From: an uncultured Oscillospiraceae bacterium
GTDB taxonomy: Bacteria > Bacillota > Clostridia > Oscillospirales > Ruminococcaceae
Direction: 5' to 3'
Length of the DNA stretch: 36,105 bases
Assembly (NCBI GenBank): GCA_900543705.1
Contig: UQSL01000013.1
Location: 1-36,105, forward strand
Below are positions 16,543 to 24,151 of this stretch, in pieces. Under the pieces are notes generated by a model, which saw only the letters and a list, made by a program, of their open reading frames with translations, did not search any database and was not told the DNA's origin. Position 1 is the first letter of the stretch; each line of letters opens with the position of its first letter. Position numbers and translations under genes: made by a program.

Positions 16543-16590
16543 AAGCCCAGAGCCCTGCGGTGGGATTATCCGCAGGGCTCTGGGCTTTTA
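16543..16590 (+). terminator. 18-bp stem terminator between opposing genes
   Basis: AAGCCCAGAGCCCTGCGG (16543-16560) pairs perfectly with CCGCAGGGCTCTGGGCTT (16570-16587) around a 9-base loop, followed by TTT on the plus strand. It stops rightward transcripts before the leftward trhA gene and lies just past that gene's stop. Confidence 0.8.
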
Positions 16591-16598
16591 GGATTTTG

Positions 16599-17252
16599 TT
16601 ATGCGATAAAAAAGAGGACAAGCAAAAAATGGAAGAAGGTTCCGGCGAGGACGAAGATATGAAACAGTTCATGGAACCCGAAGGAAGCGGAGAAATTCGG
16701 CTTTTTCACAATATAGATAATTCCGCCGATCGTATAGGCGATACCGCCGAGTACCAAAAAAACAATCGCCATCGGAGGCATTGCAAGGATGGCTCCAAAA
16801 TCCAGGACAATCGACCAGCCCATCAGCAGATACAGCAGGGTGGATAACCACCGCGGAGCGTCAAACCAGCACATCTTAACGATGATTCCAAGGATCCCCA
16901 CGCCCCAAATAGCTGTAGTGAAAATGACGTTGGTTGGGGCCTGCATCATATTCAGGCAGATGGGCGTATAAGTTCCGGCAATGAGTACAAAGATAACGGA
17001 GTGGTCAAGCCGCCGGAGAATCCGGACAACATGGGGATTGGCGTTGCTGTAATGGTAAATGGAGCTTGCACTATAGAGAACCATCATGGAAACTCCAAAT
17101 AAAATTACAGAGACCAGCCTAACCGTGGTAAAGCCGGGGTCCAGACATGCTTTGAGTATCATTAGCACTGTTGCGAACACGGATGCTACCGCACCGATAA
17201 AGTGAGTATAAGAACTCATGGGCTCCCGTGCTTTTTGAAAAGCGGACGTCAT
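16599..17252 (-). CDS. trhA: Hemolysin III / TrhA family membrane protein
   Basis: A 217-residue seven-helix protein of the bacterial PAQR family (YqfA/TrhA, 'hemolysin III'), linked to membrane fluidity. The family's metal-site residues are visible: SSYTHFIGA near the N-terminus, SSIYHYSNANPHVVRILRRLDHS in mid-protein (conserved Ser, His and Asp), and FHELFHIFVLAGTFFHF at the C-terminus with paired His. AGGTGATATT lies before the ATG. Despite the name, hemolysis is not established for most members. Monocistronic and divergent from the DUF1836 gene, with an A/T-rich intergenic stretch. Confidence 0.92.
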   Translation of the reverse strand: MTSAFQKAREPMSSYTHFIGAVASVFATVLMILKACLDPGFTTVRLVSVILFGVSMMVLYSASSIYHYSNANPHVVRILRRLDHSVIFVLIAGTYTPICLNMMQAPTNVIFTTAIWGVGILGIIVKMCWFDAPRWLSTLLYLLMGWSIVLDFGAILAMPPMAIVFLVLGGIAYTIGGIIYIVKKPNFSASFGFHELFHIFVLAGTFFHFLLVLFFIA

Positions 17253-17340
17253 AATATCACCTCTGAAATTATATTATGTGGTATTTGAAACCATATGATA
17301 TAATTATAATAACATATTTCCTTGGAAATACAAGGACTGA

Positions 17341-17369
17341 TTGAAAAGTTTACAAATCTGTTATATGAT
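17341..17369 (+). promoter_or_regulatory. Promoter of the DUF1836-phosphotransferase unit
   Basis: TTGAAA (17341-17346), a 17-bp spacer and TATGAT (17364-17369), giving a start near 17376. It lies inside the 5' extension of the open frame and so argues for the downstream GTG as the true start. Confidence 0.7.
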
Positions 17370-17402
17370 GGGAACAAGAATTTGTGGAAAGGGGGGTATC
17401 CG

Positions 17403-17951
17403 GTGGATGATAAGGAAGCGGTGTACCGTCTGATGGAGAATATTCTGGAGGATGAGGAGATTGCACTTTTGGACATCCCGCAAATTGATTTGTATATTGA
17501 CCAGATTACGACACTCATTGACTCCAAGCTCTCCGGGATGTGCCGGACGCCCAATGACAAACTGTTGACTAAAGCAATGGTCAACAATTACAGCAAGGAG
17601 AAACTAATTTCTCCAACCAAAGGAAAAAAATACTGCCGGGAGCAGATGTTACGTATCCTGATGATATGTTACCTCAAACAGGTGCTTTCCATTCAGGATG
17701 TTAAGAGGATCCTCTCCTCCTTTGAAGGGGAAGAGGAAGCGCAGCACATGTATAAACTGCTGCTTGAGGAAAAACGGGAAGTGGCAGGGAGGATTCTTGC
17801 CGACTCCAAACAACATACCGACGCTTCGGAAACGCTGAAGCCCGCCGATGTGGTAACCCTGATTTTGCATCTGGCTCTTCTCTCCTCTTACGCGAAACGG
17901 GCGAGTGAGGCGCTGATCGACAACCTGTTCCCCATAGATGATAAGGAATAG
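17403..17951 (+). CDS. DUF1836 putative HTH regulator
   Basis: A 182-residue DUF1836 protein. The family core is IPQIDLYIDQITTLI followed by LTKAMVNNYSKEKLISPTKG and YCREQMLRILMICYLKQVLS, an arrangement like MerR-type winged-helix regulators. The C-terminal ~80 residues are helical. The frame is open from 17322, but a strong promoter sits within that extension and AAAGGGGGG lies 7 bp before the GTG at 17403, so I choose the GTG. The phosphotransferase gene begins 17 bp after its stop, suggesting an operon in which this protein could regulate polyphosphate/nucleotide metabolism (inference). Confidence 0.8.
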   Translation: MDDKEAVYRLMENILEDEEIALLDIPQIDLYIDQITTLIDSKLSGMCRTPNDKLLTKAMVNNYSKEKLISPTKGKKYCREQMLRILMICYLKQVLSIQDVKRILSSFEGEEEAQHMYKLLLEEKREVAGRILADSKQHTDASETLKPADVVTLILHLALLSSYAKRASEALIDNLFPIDDKE

Positions 17952-17968
17952 TCCAAGGAAAGAAAGAG

Positions 17969-19465
17969 GTGTCATCTGTGCTATATGAGACAAACCTGAA
18001 CCGGAAAATGGAGAAAAGGGAATACAAAGAAAAAATTAAACCTCTCAAACAAAAACTGGAGACACTGGCCATTCGGATAAGAGAGGAAAAATTACCGGTT
18101 ATTATCCTGTTTGAAGGATTTGGAGCGGCTGGAAAAGGGTCCATCATTTCCCAGCTCATCGAGAATCTGGACCCGCGTGGATTCAGCGTGCACACGATCG
18201 CCAAACCCACGGATACCGAGCTGAGGATGCCTCCGATGTGGCGGTATTGGAAGACAATTCCCCAGTATGGGCAGATTTCCGTGATGGACCGCAGCTGGTA
18301 CCGGGATGTCTCTGTCGACAGCGTGGATTACTTTGAACGGGATGAGGCAGTCGAGCAGAACCTCGAAGATATCCGCTGCTTTGAGCGCCAGTTGGTAGAC
18401 GGCGGTTATCTGATTCTTAAATTTTTCCTGCAAATCAGTAAAGCCGAGCAGAAACACCGCTTTGAAAAGCTTGAGGCTTCGGATTTGACAAAATGGCGGG
18501 TGACGAAAGAGGACTGGCGCCATAACCGGGAGTATGACAAACATCTCAAGGCGTTTGATGAGATGATTGAATCAACAAGTGTCAGTTTTGCACCCTGGAC
18601 GGTGGTGGAAGCAACCGATAAGCGCTATGCGTTTGAAAAAGTGCTTCGGCATGTGGTGGAGCAGGTGGATCATGCATTGGAGGAAAAACAGCACGGAGGT
18701 TGGGGAAAACAGCCGATAATCCCGCGGGATTTCGGTCTTGTCAAAACTCCGCTGCTCAGCGAAATTGATTTAAGCCGCACAGCGGAAGAGGAACCGTACA
18801 AGCGGGAGCTCAAACGCTACCAGGAGCGGCTGGGAGAACTTCACAACGAGCTGTATCTGCGCAAAATCCCGATGATTATCGCTTATGAAGGCTGGGATGC
18901 GGCAGGGAAGGGCGGCAACATCAAGCGGGTGACCAAGGCGCTCGGCCCGCGCGGCTGTGAGGTTGGTCCAATTGGGGGGCCGAAAAAACTCGAGCTGGAA
19001 CACCACTATCTGTGGCGGTTTTGGAATAATCTTCCGAAATCCGGGCACATCACAATTTTTGACCGGAGCTGGTACGGGCGTGTCATGGTCGAGCGCATCG
19101 AAGGCTTTTGCACGGAGGAAGACTGGCAGCACGCTTACCCGGAAATCAACGAATTTGAGCAGTACCTCTATCAGAGTGGGATGCTGGTGATGAAATTCTG
19201 GCTGCATATCGATAAGGAAGAGCAGCTGCGGCGCTTCACGAAGCGGCAGAATACCCCGGAAAAGCAGTGGAAAATTACTGAGGAAGATTTTCGTAATCGA
19301 GAAAAATGGGATGAGTACGAGGTGGCGGTCAATGATATGCTGCAAAAGACAAACACGCAAAACTGCCCTTGGTATCTTATCGAGTCCAACGACAAGCCCT
19401 ATGCGAGGCTCAAGGCAATGAAAAGAATAACCGAGTATGTGGAGCACCAGCTCAAGATTTTGTAA
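17969..19465 (+). CDS. Two-domain PPK2-type polyphosphate:AMP phosphotransferase
   Basis: 498 residues with two tandem PPK2 domains, the layout of polyphosphate:AMP phosphotransferase (PAP), which makes ADP from AMP and polyphosphate. The N-domain Walker A is EGFGAAGKGS (49-58); the C-domain one is EGWDAAGKGG (307-316). The C-domain has the canonical lid/Walker B region FDRSWYGRVMVERIEGF (364-380). The N-domain has only MDRSWYRDVSVDSV, without the R-V-x-V-E-R residues, so it is probably non-catalytic, as in other two-domain members. The start may be GTG 17969 or GTG 17978; each has a purine-rich site upstream. Downstream of and probably co-transcribed with the DUF1836 gene. Confidence 0.88.
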   Translation: MSSVLYETNLNRKMEKREYKEKIKPLKQKLETLAIRIREEKLPVIILFEGFGAAGKGSIISQLIENLDPRGFSVHTIAKPTDTELRMPPMWRYWKTIPQYGQISVMDRSWYRDVSVDSVDYFERDEAVEQNLEDIRCFERQLVDGGYLILKFFLQISKAEQKHRFEKLEASDLTKWRVTKEDWRHNREYDKHLKAFDEMIESTSVSFAPWTVVEATDKRYAFEKVLRHVVEQVDHALEEKQHGGWGKQPIIPRDFGLVKTPLLSEIDLSRTAEEEPYKRELKRYQERLGELHNELYLRKIPMIIAYEGWDAAGKGGNIKRVTKALGPRGCEVGPIGGPKKLELEHHYLWRFWNNLPKSGHITIFDRSWYGRVMVERIEGFCTEEDWQHAYPEINEFEQYLYQSGMLVMKFWLHIDKEEQLRRFTKRQNTPEKQWKITEEDFRNREKWDEYEVAVNDMLQKTNTQNCPWYLIESNDKPYARLKAMKRITEYVEHQLKIL

Positions 19466-19530
19466 TAGATTTGAGTTTGCTTTTTGCTCTGAGAACTTTT
19501 CATTTTGCTCGGGTTATGGTATGATTTGAA

Positions 19531-19568
19531 AAACAGCATCTGCAAGGAATCGCAGGTGCTGTTTGATT
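19531..19568 (+). terminator. Hairpin after the phosphotransferase gene
   Basis: AAACAGCATCTGC (19531-19543) pairs with GCAGGTGCTGTTT (19552-19564), with one G-U pair and an 8-base loop, then TTTGATT. Probable terminator. Confidence 0.65.
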
Positions 19569-19599
19569 GTAACGAACTGGGAATATGGGGTGATTGGCG

Positions 19600-20738
19600 A
19601 TGGTGCAGGTGAGATGCGGAATTGATCACATTGAAAATATGATTATTTGTTTGCAAAAAAGCGGATTGGCTTGGTGACAACACCGGCCGGGTACAATACA
19701 AAGATGAAATCAAGCGTGGATGAAAAATATGATCTGCGCGTCCTGTTTTCCCCGGAATTCGGTCTGTATGGGGATAGGCAGGCAAGGAAAAACGTCTCCA
19801 CCTTTGTGGATGATCGCACCGGGCTGTGTGCTTACGGGATCTTCGGCGGGACCTATCGCCCGACCCCCCGGTATGCTCGCGGATATCGATGTCCTTGTCT
19901 TTGATGTACAGGATACAGGAGTACGTTATTCGAGCTTTCCCCTGACCATGCTCCACTGCATGCAAAGCTGTGCGCAGGCGGGAAAAACCTTTGTGGTGCT
20001 TGACCGCCCAAATCCCCTGGGTGGAATGCAGGTGGAAGGGTGCAGGCCGGAGATACTGGAAAGCGATAAATATGTCTCCTACGGAGTTCCGCAGCGCTAT
20101 GCACTGACGATGGGAGAGCTTGCCTTTTTCCTTAACAATGAAAAGAAGGTTGGGTGCGACGTCCATGTCGTCCCAATGGAGCACTACCGCAGGGAGATGT
20201 TTTTTGAGGATACTGGGCTTGTTTATCTGCCGGCAACACCATATCTGCCGACACCGGATACCGCACTGCTGTGGGCCGGTACCGGTATGCTCGAGGCGAC
20301 GGCGCTTTCCGTAGGTCTGGGAACGGCTTGTCCCTACGAGGTTGTAGGCGCTCCCTGGCTAGATGGATATCAGCTGGCACAGGCGCTCAATGTGCAAAAG
20401 CTGGAGGGGATCCTTTTTCGCCCGGTGCGCTTTCTCCCCACGGAGGGAAAATATCTGGGTGTGCATGCAGCGGCGTTCAGTTCCATCTGACCAATAAACA
20501 TGCGGCACGTCCAATTAAGGCAACACTATTCCTGCTGCAGGAGGTTTTTGCTATGGCTCCGGCGGTGGAGCTCTTCCCGTGTGATGAGAAAGACTCGGCT
20601 GTCAGCCTGTTTGATTATTATGCGGGAACAAGCCGGGTACGCAGTTCCGTGTCGGATGTCGATTACCTGATTCGGATGTTTGCGCTTGACAGTGAGCAGT
20701 TCGAAAAGGAAAAGAGAAAGTATCATATCTATGAGTGA
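19600..20738 (+). pseudogene. namZ: NamZ/DUF1343 exo-muramidase, frameshifted
   Basis: The family (DUF1343, exo-beta-N-acetylmuramidase NamZ) removes MurNAc residues in peptidoglycan recycling. Homology runs through three frames: MVQVRCGIDHIE from ATG 19600; then FAKKRIGLVTTPAGYNTKMK to GTYRPTPR; then MLADIDVLVFDVQDTGVRYS...VVLDRPNPLGG...YGVPQRYALTMGE to GKYLGVH; finally VQFHLTNKHAARPIKATLFL to the end. Breaks lie near 19635 (one T apparently missing in AATATG), 19862 (one extra C in a run of six) and 20470 (one T missing in CATGCA). Apart from these the protein is full length and well conserved, so it is either a very recent pseudogene or hit by sequencing errors. No signal peptide is evident. 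Confidence 0.82.
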
Positions 20739-20765
20739 TCTTGCGTTGTAACAGGCATAAGAAAC

Positions 20766-20818
20766 AGGAAACCCGTGTATCCTAGCGATAGAATGGATGT
20801 GCGACGGTTTTCCTTTTC
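20766..20818 (+). terminator. Terminator after the namZ pseudogene
   Basis: AGGAAACCCGT (20766-20776) pairs with ACGGTTTTCCT (20804-20814) with one mismatch; an inner ATCC/GGAT stem also forms. TTTT follows. Confidence 0.6.
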
Positions 20819-20869
20819 TCGACAGACATTTCGGGAAGCGATATAATGGAGAAAAGGAGGGAAGTAAAA

Positions 20870-21301
20870 ATGATACAGCTTCGTCCACACCATGGGCTGT
20901 GTATTCAGCAGTTCGTCGGCAAGGGCTACAGTGAGGATTTTGTCCGCAATATGTCGGCCCTGATAAAACAGCTGGAAGAGAATCCAGAACAGGAAATCAG
21001 GCTGTGCTGTCAGGCGGATGATGTGTGTAAAAACTGTCCGCACAGGCAGGATACCGGCTGTACTTCCGGACAGAAGGTAGAGCGCTATGATTCCGCCTGC
21101 CTCGCTTTGTGCGGCTTTCGGGATGGACAGAAAATGAAGTGGAAAACGTTTCGGGCAGGTGTGCTGGAACGGATAATCCACGTCGGAAAGCTGGGAGATG
21201 TCTGTTCAGACTGCGAATGGCTCCCCCTCTGTCTTGGTTTTTATCAGGATACGGCAAAAGATTCATTGCAAAATATGGGCGAATATAGTTTACTGAAATA
21301 A
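20870..21301 (+). CDS. DUF1284 cysteine-rich protein
   Basis: A 143-residue protein of the DUF1284 family. It begins MIQLRPHHGLCIQQFVGKGY, the conserved RPHHxLC start. It has many cysteines: CC and CxxC near residues 47-60 (LCCQADDVCKNCPH), then C in DTGC, SACLALCGF, and DVCSDCEWLPLC near the C-terminus. This pattern suggests an iron-sulfur cluster or other metal site (inference). AAGGAGGG precedes the ATG at 20870; the frame is open further upstream without another good ribosome site. Thioredoxin reductase follows after 24 bp, so a redox role in the same operon is plausible. Confidence 0.82.
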   Translation: MIQLRPHHGLCIQQFVGKGYSEDFVRNMSALIKQLEENPEQEIRLCCQADDVCKNCPHRQDTGCTSGQKVERYDSACLALCGFRDGQKMKWKTFRAGVLERIIHVGKLGDVCSDCEWLPLCLGFYQDTAKDSLQNMGEYSLLK

Positions 21302-21325
21302 AGGTGGAGAATGGAGGCATGACAA

Positions 21326-22240
21326 ATGGAAGATATTTTGATTATCGGGGGCGGAACTGCGGGTCTTGCAGCTGCTATTTATGGAGTGCGCGCAGGGCAC
21401 AGTGTAACGGTTTTGGAAAAGATGCCAATGCCGGGCGGACAGATTTTTAATACCCCGGAAGTGGAAAACTATCCCGGCATCCCGAAGATTTCTGGGTTTG
21501 AATTTAGCCAGCAGATCGCCAAACAGGCGAAAGACCTGGGTACAAAGGTGGTCAGCCGGAAAATCACATCGGTTTCTCTGACGGAAAAGGAAAAGATTGT
21601 CGTGACCAACAAAGAGGAATATCATGCGAAAACGGTCATTATTGCAAACGGTGCGGAGCACCGCCTGCTCGGATGCGAGGGGGAAGAACGATTGAGCGGG
21701 CACGGCGTCTCCTATTGTGCGACCTGTGACGGTGCTTTTTACAAGGGTAAGGACGTTGCCATTGTAGGCGGAGGCAACACCGCGCTGGAGGATGCACTGT
21801 TTTTGGCGAATAGCTGCAGCAAGGTCGTTTTGATTCACCGCCGGGACAGCTTCCGTGCACATCAGGTGACAGTCGATGCTGTGCTTGCCCGGGAAAACAT
21901 CGAAATTGTCTATGATTCCGTGGTGGAGTCCATCAACGGGGAGAAGAGTGTTGAGAGCATTACGGTGAAAAACGTAAAGGATAACACTAAACGCACGATT
22001 GAGGTTGCCGGTATGTTCGTTGCAGTTGGCCTTGTTCCGGATAACTCACTGTTTGAAGGTGTGGTAGAACTAGGAGAAGGCGGCTACATTCGGGCAGGCG
22101 AGGATTGCCACACCAATGTTCCGGGCGTATTTGTTGCTGGGGATACTCGAACCAAGCTTGTTCGTCAGCTTGTCACAGCAGCGGCGGACGGCGCGGTTGC
22201 AGCAGTTGAGGCATCCAATTACATCAGCCAGAATTGGTAA
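21326..22240 (+). CDS. trxB: Thioredoxin reductase
   Basis: A flavoprotein that reduces thioredoxin with NADPH. 304 residues. FAD-binding GGGTAGLAAAIYG at residues 8-20, the redox-active disulfide C131-A-T-C134 in SYCATCDGAF, the second dinucleotide fold GGGNTALEDALFL with HRRDSFRA (the arginines that read the NADPH 2'-phosphate), and the C-terminal FAD motif GVFVAGDTRTK. The HRRDxFRA motif favours the NADPH type over ferredoxin-dependent relatives. It follows the DUF1284 gene closely and ends at a strong terminator. No thioredoxin gene is in the window. Confidence 0.95.
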   Translation: MEDILIIGGGTAGLAAAIYGVRAGHSVTVLEKMPMPGGQIFNTPEVENYPGIPKISGFEFSQQIAKQAKDLGTKVVSRKITSVSLTEKEKIVVTNKEEYHAKTVIIANGAEHRLLGCEGEERLSGHGVSYCATCDGAFYKGKDVAIVGGGNTALEDALFLANSCSKVVLIHRRDSFRAHQVTVDAVLARENIEIVYDSVVESINGEKSVESITVKNVKDNTKRTIEVAGMFVAVGLVPDNSLFEGVVELGEGGYIRAGEDCHTNVPGVFVAGDTRTKLVRQLVTAAADGAVAAVEASNYISQNW

Positions 22241-22265
22241 GTTTGCTGAAAGTAAAAAAGATAAG

Positions 22266-22298
22266 CGGCAGGATGACAAAATCATCCTGCCGTTTTTT
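22266..22298 (+). terminator. Terminator of trxB
   Basis: CGGCAGGATGA (22266-22276) pairs with TCATCCTGCCG (22282-22292), with a 5-base loop and six T. Confidence 0.92.
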
Positions 22299-22417
22299 GT
22301 AAGATATGTCAAAATAGAAGCGGAGATCTTTAAAAGAGGAAAGGAAACCCTGGAGCAGCGAGTCGGAGAAGTTGGAAACCAGATAAATTTGTATTTTCAA
22401 AAATCATCGTAAATTGC

Positions 22418-22466
22418 AAAAAACGGCCAAAGAGGGCGGATGGTGTCTCCATCCGCCCTCTTTGGC
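22418..22466 (-). terminator. Terminator of the spore germination pair
   Basis: An 18-bp perfect stem, GCCAAAGAGGGCGGATGG (22426-22443) with CCATCCGCCCTCTTTGGC (22449-22466). A T-run follows on the minus strand (plus-strand A run 22418-22423). It lies 13 bp past the gerQ-like stop. Confidence 0.92.
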
Positions 22467-22478
22467 TTGAGGAGGTTA

Positions 22479-23069
22479 TCAGAAATAAAAGTGGATAAAC
22501 TTGATGGTATAAAAATCGCAGGCAATCACGTCGTCACCTTCGATTTCGTTAAGTAGGATGTAGTTGACGCCAACGCCGAGCAAAATACCGCTGCGTTCAG
22601 TAAGATTATTGGTACCGGTCAGAAATTCCACCGTGACACGGCGGCCGATTTGGGAACGAAGAAATCCGTTTAAGTATTGCAGGCTTGTGGGACTAAAAGA
22701 AACGGGGATTTCCTCCGGAACTACTGTGGGAAATAACTGTGCTGCACCGGGAAGAGTGCCAGGAGGAACCAAAGTACTGGGTGGGATGACAGGGGCACCG
22801 TTCCCAGTCTCCGGGATTGCAAAGCTAGGAATGTTGGTTTGCTGCTGCATCTGGGTTCCCATCTGAGGTCCCATTGCCTGTGAAGCAAGAGTGGAAATGG
22901 GAACGGGCTGTTGGGGTCCAGAGGTACCCATTTGCCCATTTGCATCAATTGCCTGCTGAACGCTCGAGGTACCATTGGGGTTATTCATCAGACTTGCCTG
23001 TGCCGCCAGGCAACTGGGGGACAAACAGGGTGGCTGCATCCCTGTTCCATTAAATGGCATGGAGTTCAT
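22479..23069 (-). CDS. gerQ: GerQ-like spore coat/germination protein
   Basis: 196 residues. The first ~125 are low-complexity, rich in Gln, Pro, Ser, Thr, Gly and Met. The last ~70 form a compact domain (LQYLNGFLRSQIGRRVTVEF, then a GILLGVGVNYILL strand and an ACDFYTIKFIHFY end) resembling the C-terminal domain of Bacillus GerQ (YwdL). GerQ is a coat protein needed to place the cortex hydrolase CwlJ. Support is contextual too: a CwlJ-like gene lies immediately upstream on the same strand, as in the Bacillus cwlJ-gerQ operon. Unlike Bacillus GerQ it has essentially no lysine outside the last residues. AAAGGAA precedes the ATG. Confidence 0.72.
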   Translation of the reverse strand: MNSMPFNGTGMQPPCLSPSCLAAQASLMNNPNGTSSVQQAIDANGQMGTSGPQQPVPISTLASQAMGPQMGTQMQQQTNIPSFAIPETGNGAPVIPPSTLVPPGTLPGAAQLFPTVVPEEIPVSFSPTSLQYLNGFLRSQIGRRVTVEFLTGTNNLTERSGILLGVGVNYILLNEIEGDDVIACDFYTIKFIHFYF

Positions 23070-23117
23070 AAGATCGTTCCTTTCTGCCTATGTATTTGGC
23101 CGTAGATTCATAAACAA

Positions 23118-23564
23118 TCAGGTGTTTGCATACGCTTGTGTGGGAATGTAAAAGCATTGCTGATTGACGCGGGTATGGATGATGCCCGTCCCGCCCGGCG
23201 GGAAGTAGGTAGGACAGGTCGGACTATAGGGATTGGAAAAAAACAATGAGTTGTCAACTCCCTGCAAGATTCCGCCTGCCAGAGCCCAGTCTGCAATCTC
23301 ATAGTGAATGTCCTGAGGGTTCATGTTCCAGACATTCTGGGCATTCGGTCTGCCTCCAAGAGTCATTGCCATACAGTCGAACTGTCCCGGCTGTTCGATA
23401 ATTGCTCGGACGTTCCCCCCTTGGGATACCCGCGCAAATTCTCCGTAGGGCACACGGACCCGGTTCATAATTACAGTGGCCACTGCACGCATTCCATCCT
23501 CGCCTTCTCCGCCTGCTTCACACTGAATTAGCCTTGCCAATAGCTCCCTGTCGCTGAAAGCCAT
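23118..23564 (-). CDS. cwlJ: CwlJ/SleB-like spore cortex hydrolase
   Basis: 148 residues, about the length of CwlJ, with no signal peptide and no separate binding domain, unlike SleB. The hydrolase_2 domain begins LLARLIQCEAGGEGEDGMRA with the catalytic-type Glu16 and a second Glu20, then VATVIMNRV and the FDCMAMTLGG segment. It is expected to hydrolyse muramic-delta-lactam peptidoglycan of the spore cortex in germination. AAGGTGA lies upstream of the ATG. The GerQ-like gene follows after ~49 bp and shares one terminator. I saw no clear sporulation-sigma promoter. Confidence 0.85.
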   Translation of the reverse strand: MAFSDRELLARLIQCEAGGEGEDGMRAVATVIMNRVRVPYGEFARVSQGGNVRAIIEQPGQFDCMAMTLGGRPNAQNVWNMNPQDIHYEIADWALAGGILQGVDNSLFFSNPYSPTCPTYFPPGGTGIIHTRVNQQCFYIPTQAYANT

Positions 23565-23681
23565 TTCATCACCTTACTTTAAGTGGGATGGTTTTGTGTT
23601 CGGCATTTTTTCTGCCGCTTTCTTTACAGCATATGGGAAAACGATGGGTTTGGTGACTAAAATCAAGAGGGGATGGCTCAG

Positions 23682-24083
23682 ATGAAAAACACGCCCGCAA
23701 GGCTGAAAGATTACATAGAACAGGAATTCATGTATCACTCATTTTATAAGGTGATGGCAGGTTGTACGACAAATGTGTTTGCCATGCAGATTTTTCTCGA
23801 TTTGGCGGAACAGTCGCTGCATCATATTTCAGCGCTTAAGGAACTCTACCGTTCGCTGTTCGGAAAAAGCTTTTTGTATGAAAAGAAGGTGGACTGCAGT
23901 TTTTCTCCGGATTTTCATGTTAGCGTTAAGAGGCATATTGTTTTGCTAATCCAGACGGCAAAAGATTATGCGAATGAGGGCTTCAGCTCCAAAGACGGCA
24001 GGATGAGGGATGTTTTCCTCAAGTTATGGGCGGAGGAGACCTCTGTTATCCAGCGCTTGATGTTGATTTTGCTTCCTGATTGA
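23682..24083 (+). CDS. Small helical protein of unknown function
   Basis: About 133 residues, almost entirely predicted helix and with no membrane segment. Sequence such as YIEQEFMYHSFYKVMAG and FLDLAEQSLHHISALKELY recalls four-helix ferritin-like or spore-coat (CotF-like) bundles, but the diagnostic metal ligands are not evident and I do not assign a family. The second ATG (23682) is chosen because AGAGGGG ends right before the first ATG and is correctly spaced (9 bp) only for the second. Its stop overlaps the -35 box of the next operon. Confidence 0.6.
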   Translation: MKNTPARLKDYIEQEFMYHSFYKVMAGCTTNVFAMQIFLDLAEQSLHHISALKELYRSLFGKSFLYEKKVDCSFSPDFHVSVKRHIVLLIQTAKDYANEGFSSKDGRMRDVFLKLWAEETSVIQRLMLILLPD

Positions 24084-24108
24084 CAACTAGGTCCGGCGGT
24101 GCTATGAT
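24080..24108 (+). promoter_or_regulatory. Promoter of the DUF134-NifX-like operon
   Basis: TTGACA (24080-24085), a 17-bp spacer and TATGAT (24103-24108): near-consensus. The -35 box overlaps the stop codon of the upstream gene, and the -10 box overlaps the left arm of the 34-bp palindrome. Confidence 0.8.
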
Positions 24109-24138
24109 CCATATTGTGCATGTGCACAATATGGATCA
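24105..24138. promoter_or_regulatory. Perfect 34-bp palindromic operator candidate
   Basis: TGATCCATATTGTGCA (24105-24120) and TGCACAATATGGATCA (24123-24138) are perfect 16-bp inverted arms around TG. The site covers the end of the -10 box and the transcript start, and its right arm touches the AGGAGGG ribosome site. No T-run follows, so it is not a terminator. It is best read as an operator, perhaps for the DUF134 protein itself; as RNA it could also sequester the ribosome site. Confidence 0.7.
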
Positions 24139-24151
24139 GGAGGGACGGAAG

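Noticed and set aside
22299..22412. Possible short gene after the trxB terminator
   Set aside because: The frame is a read-through of the shifted trxB frame with no start or ribosome site of its own.
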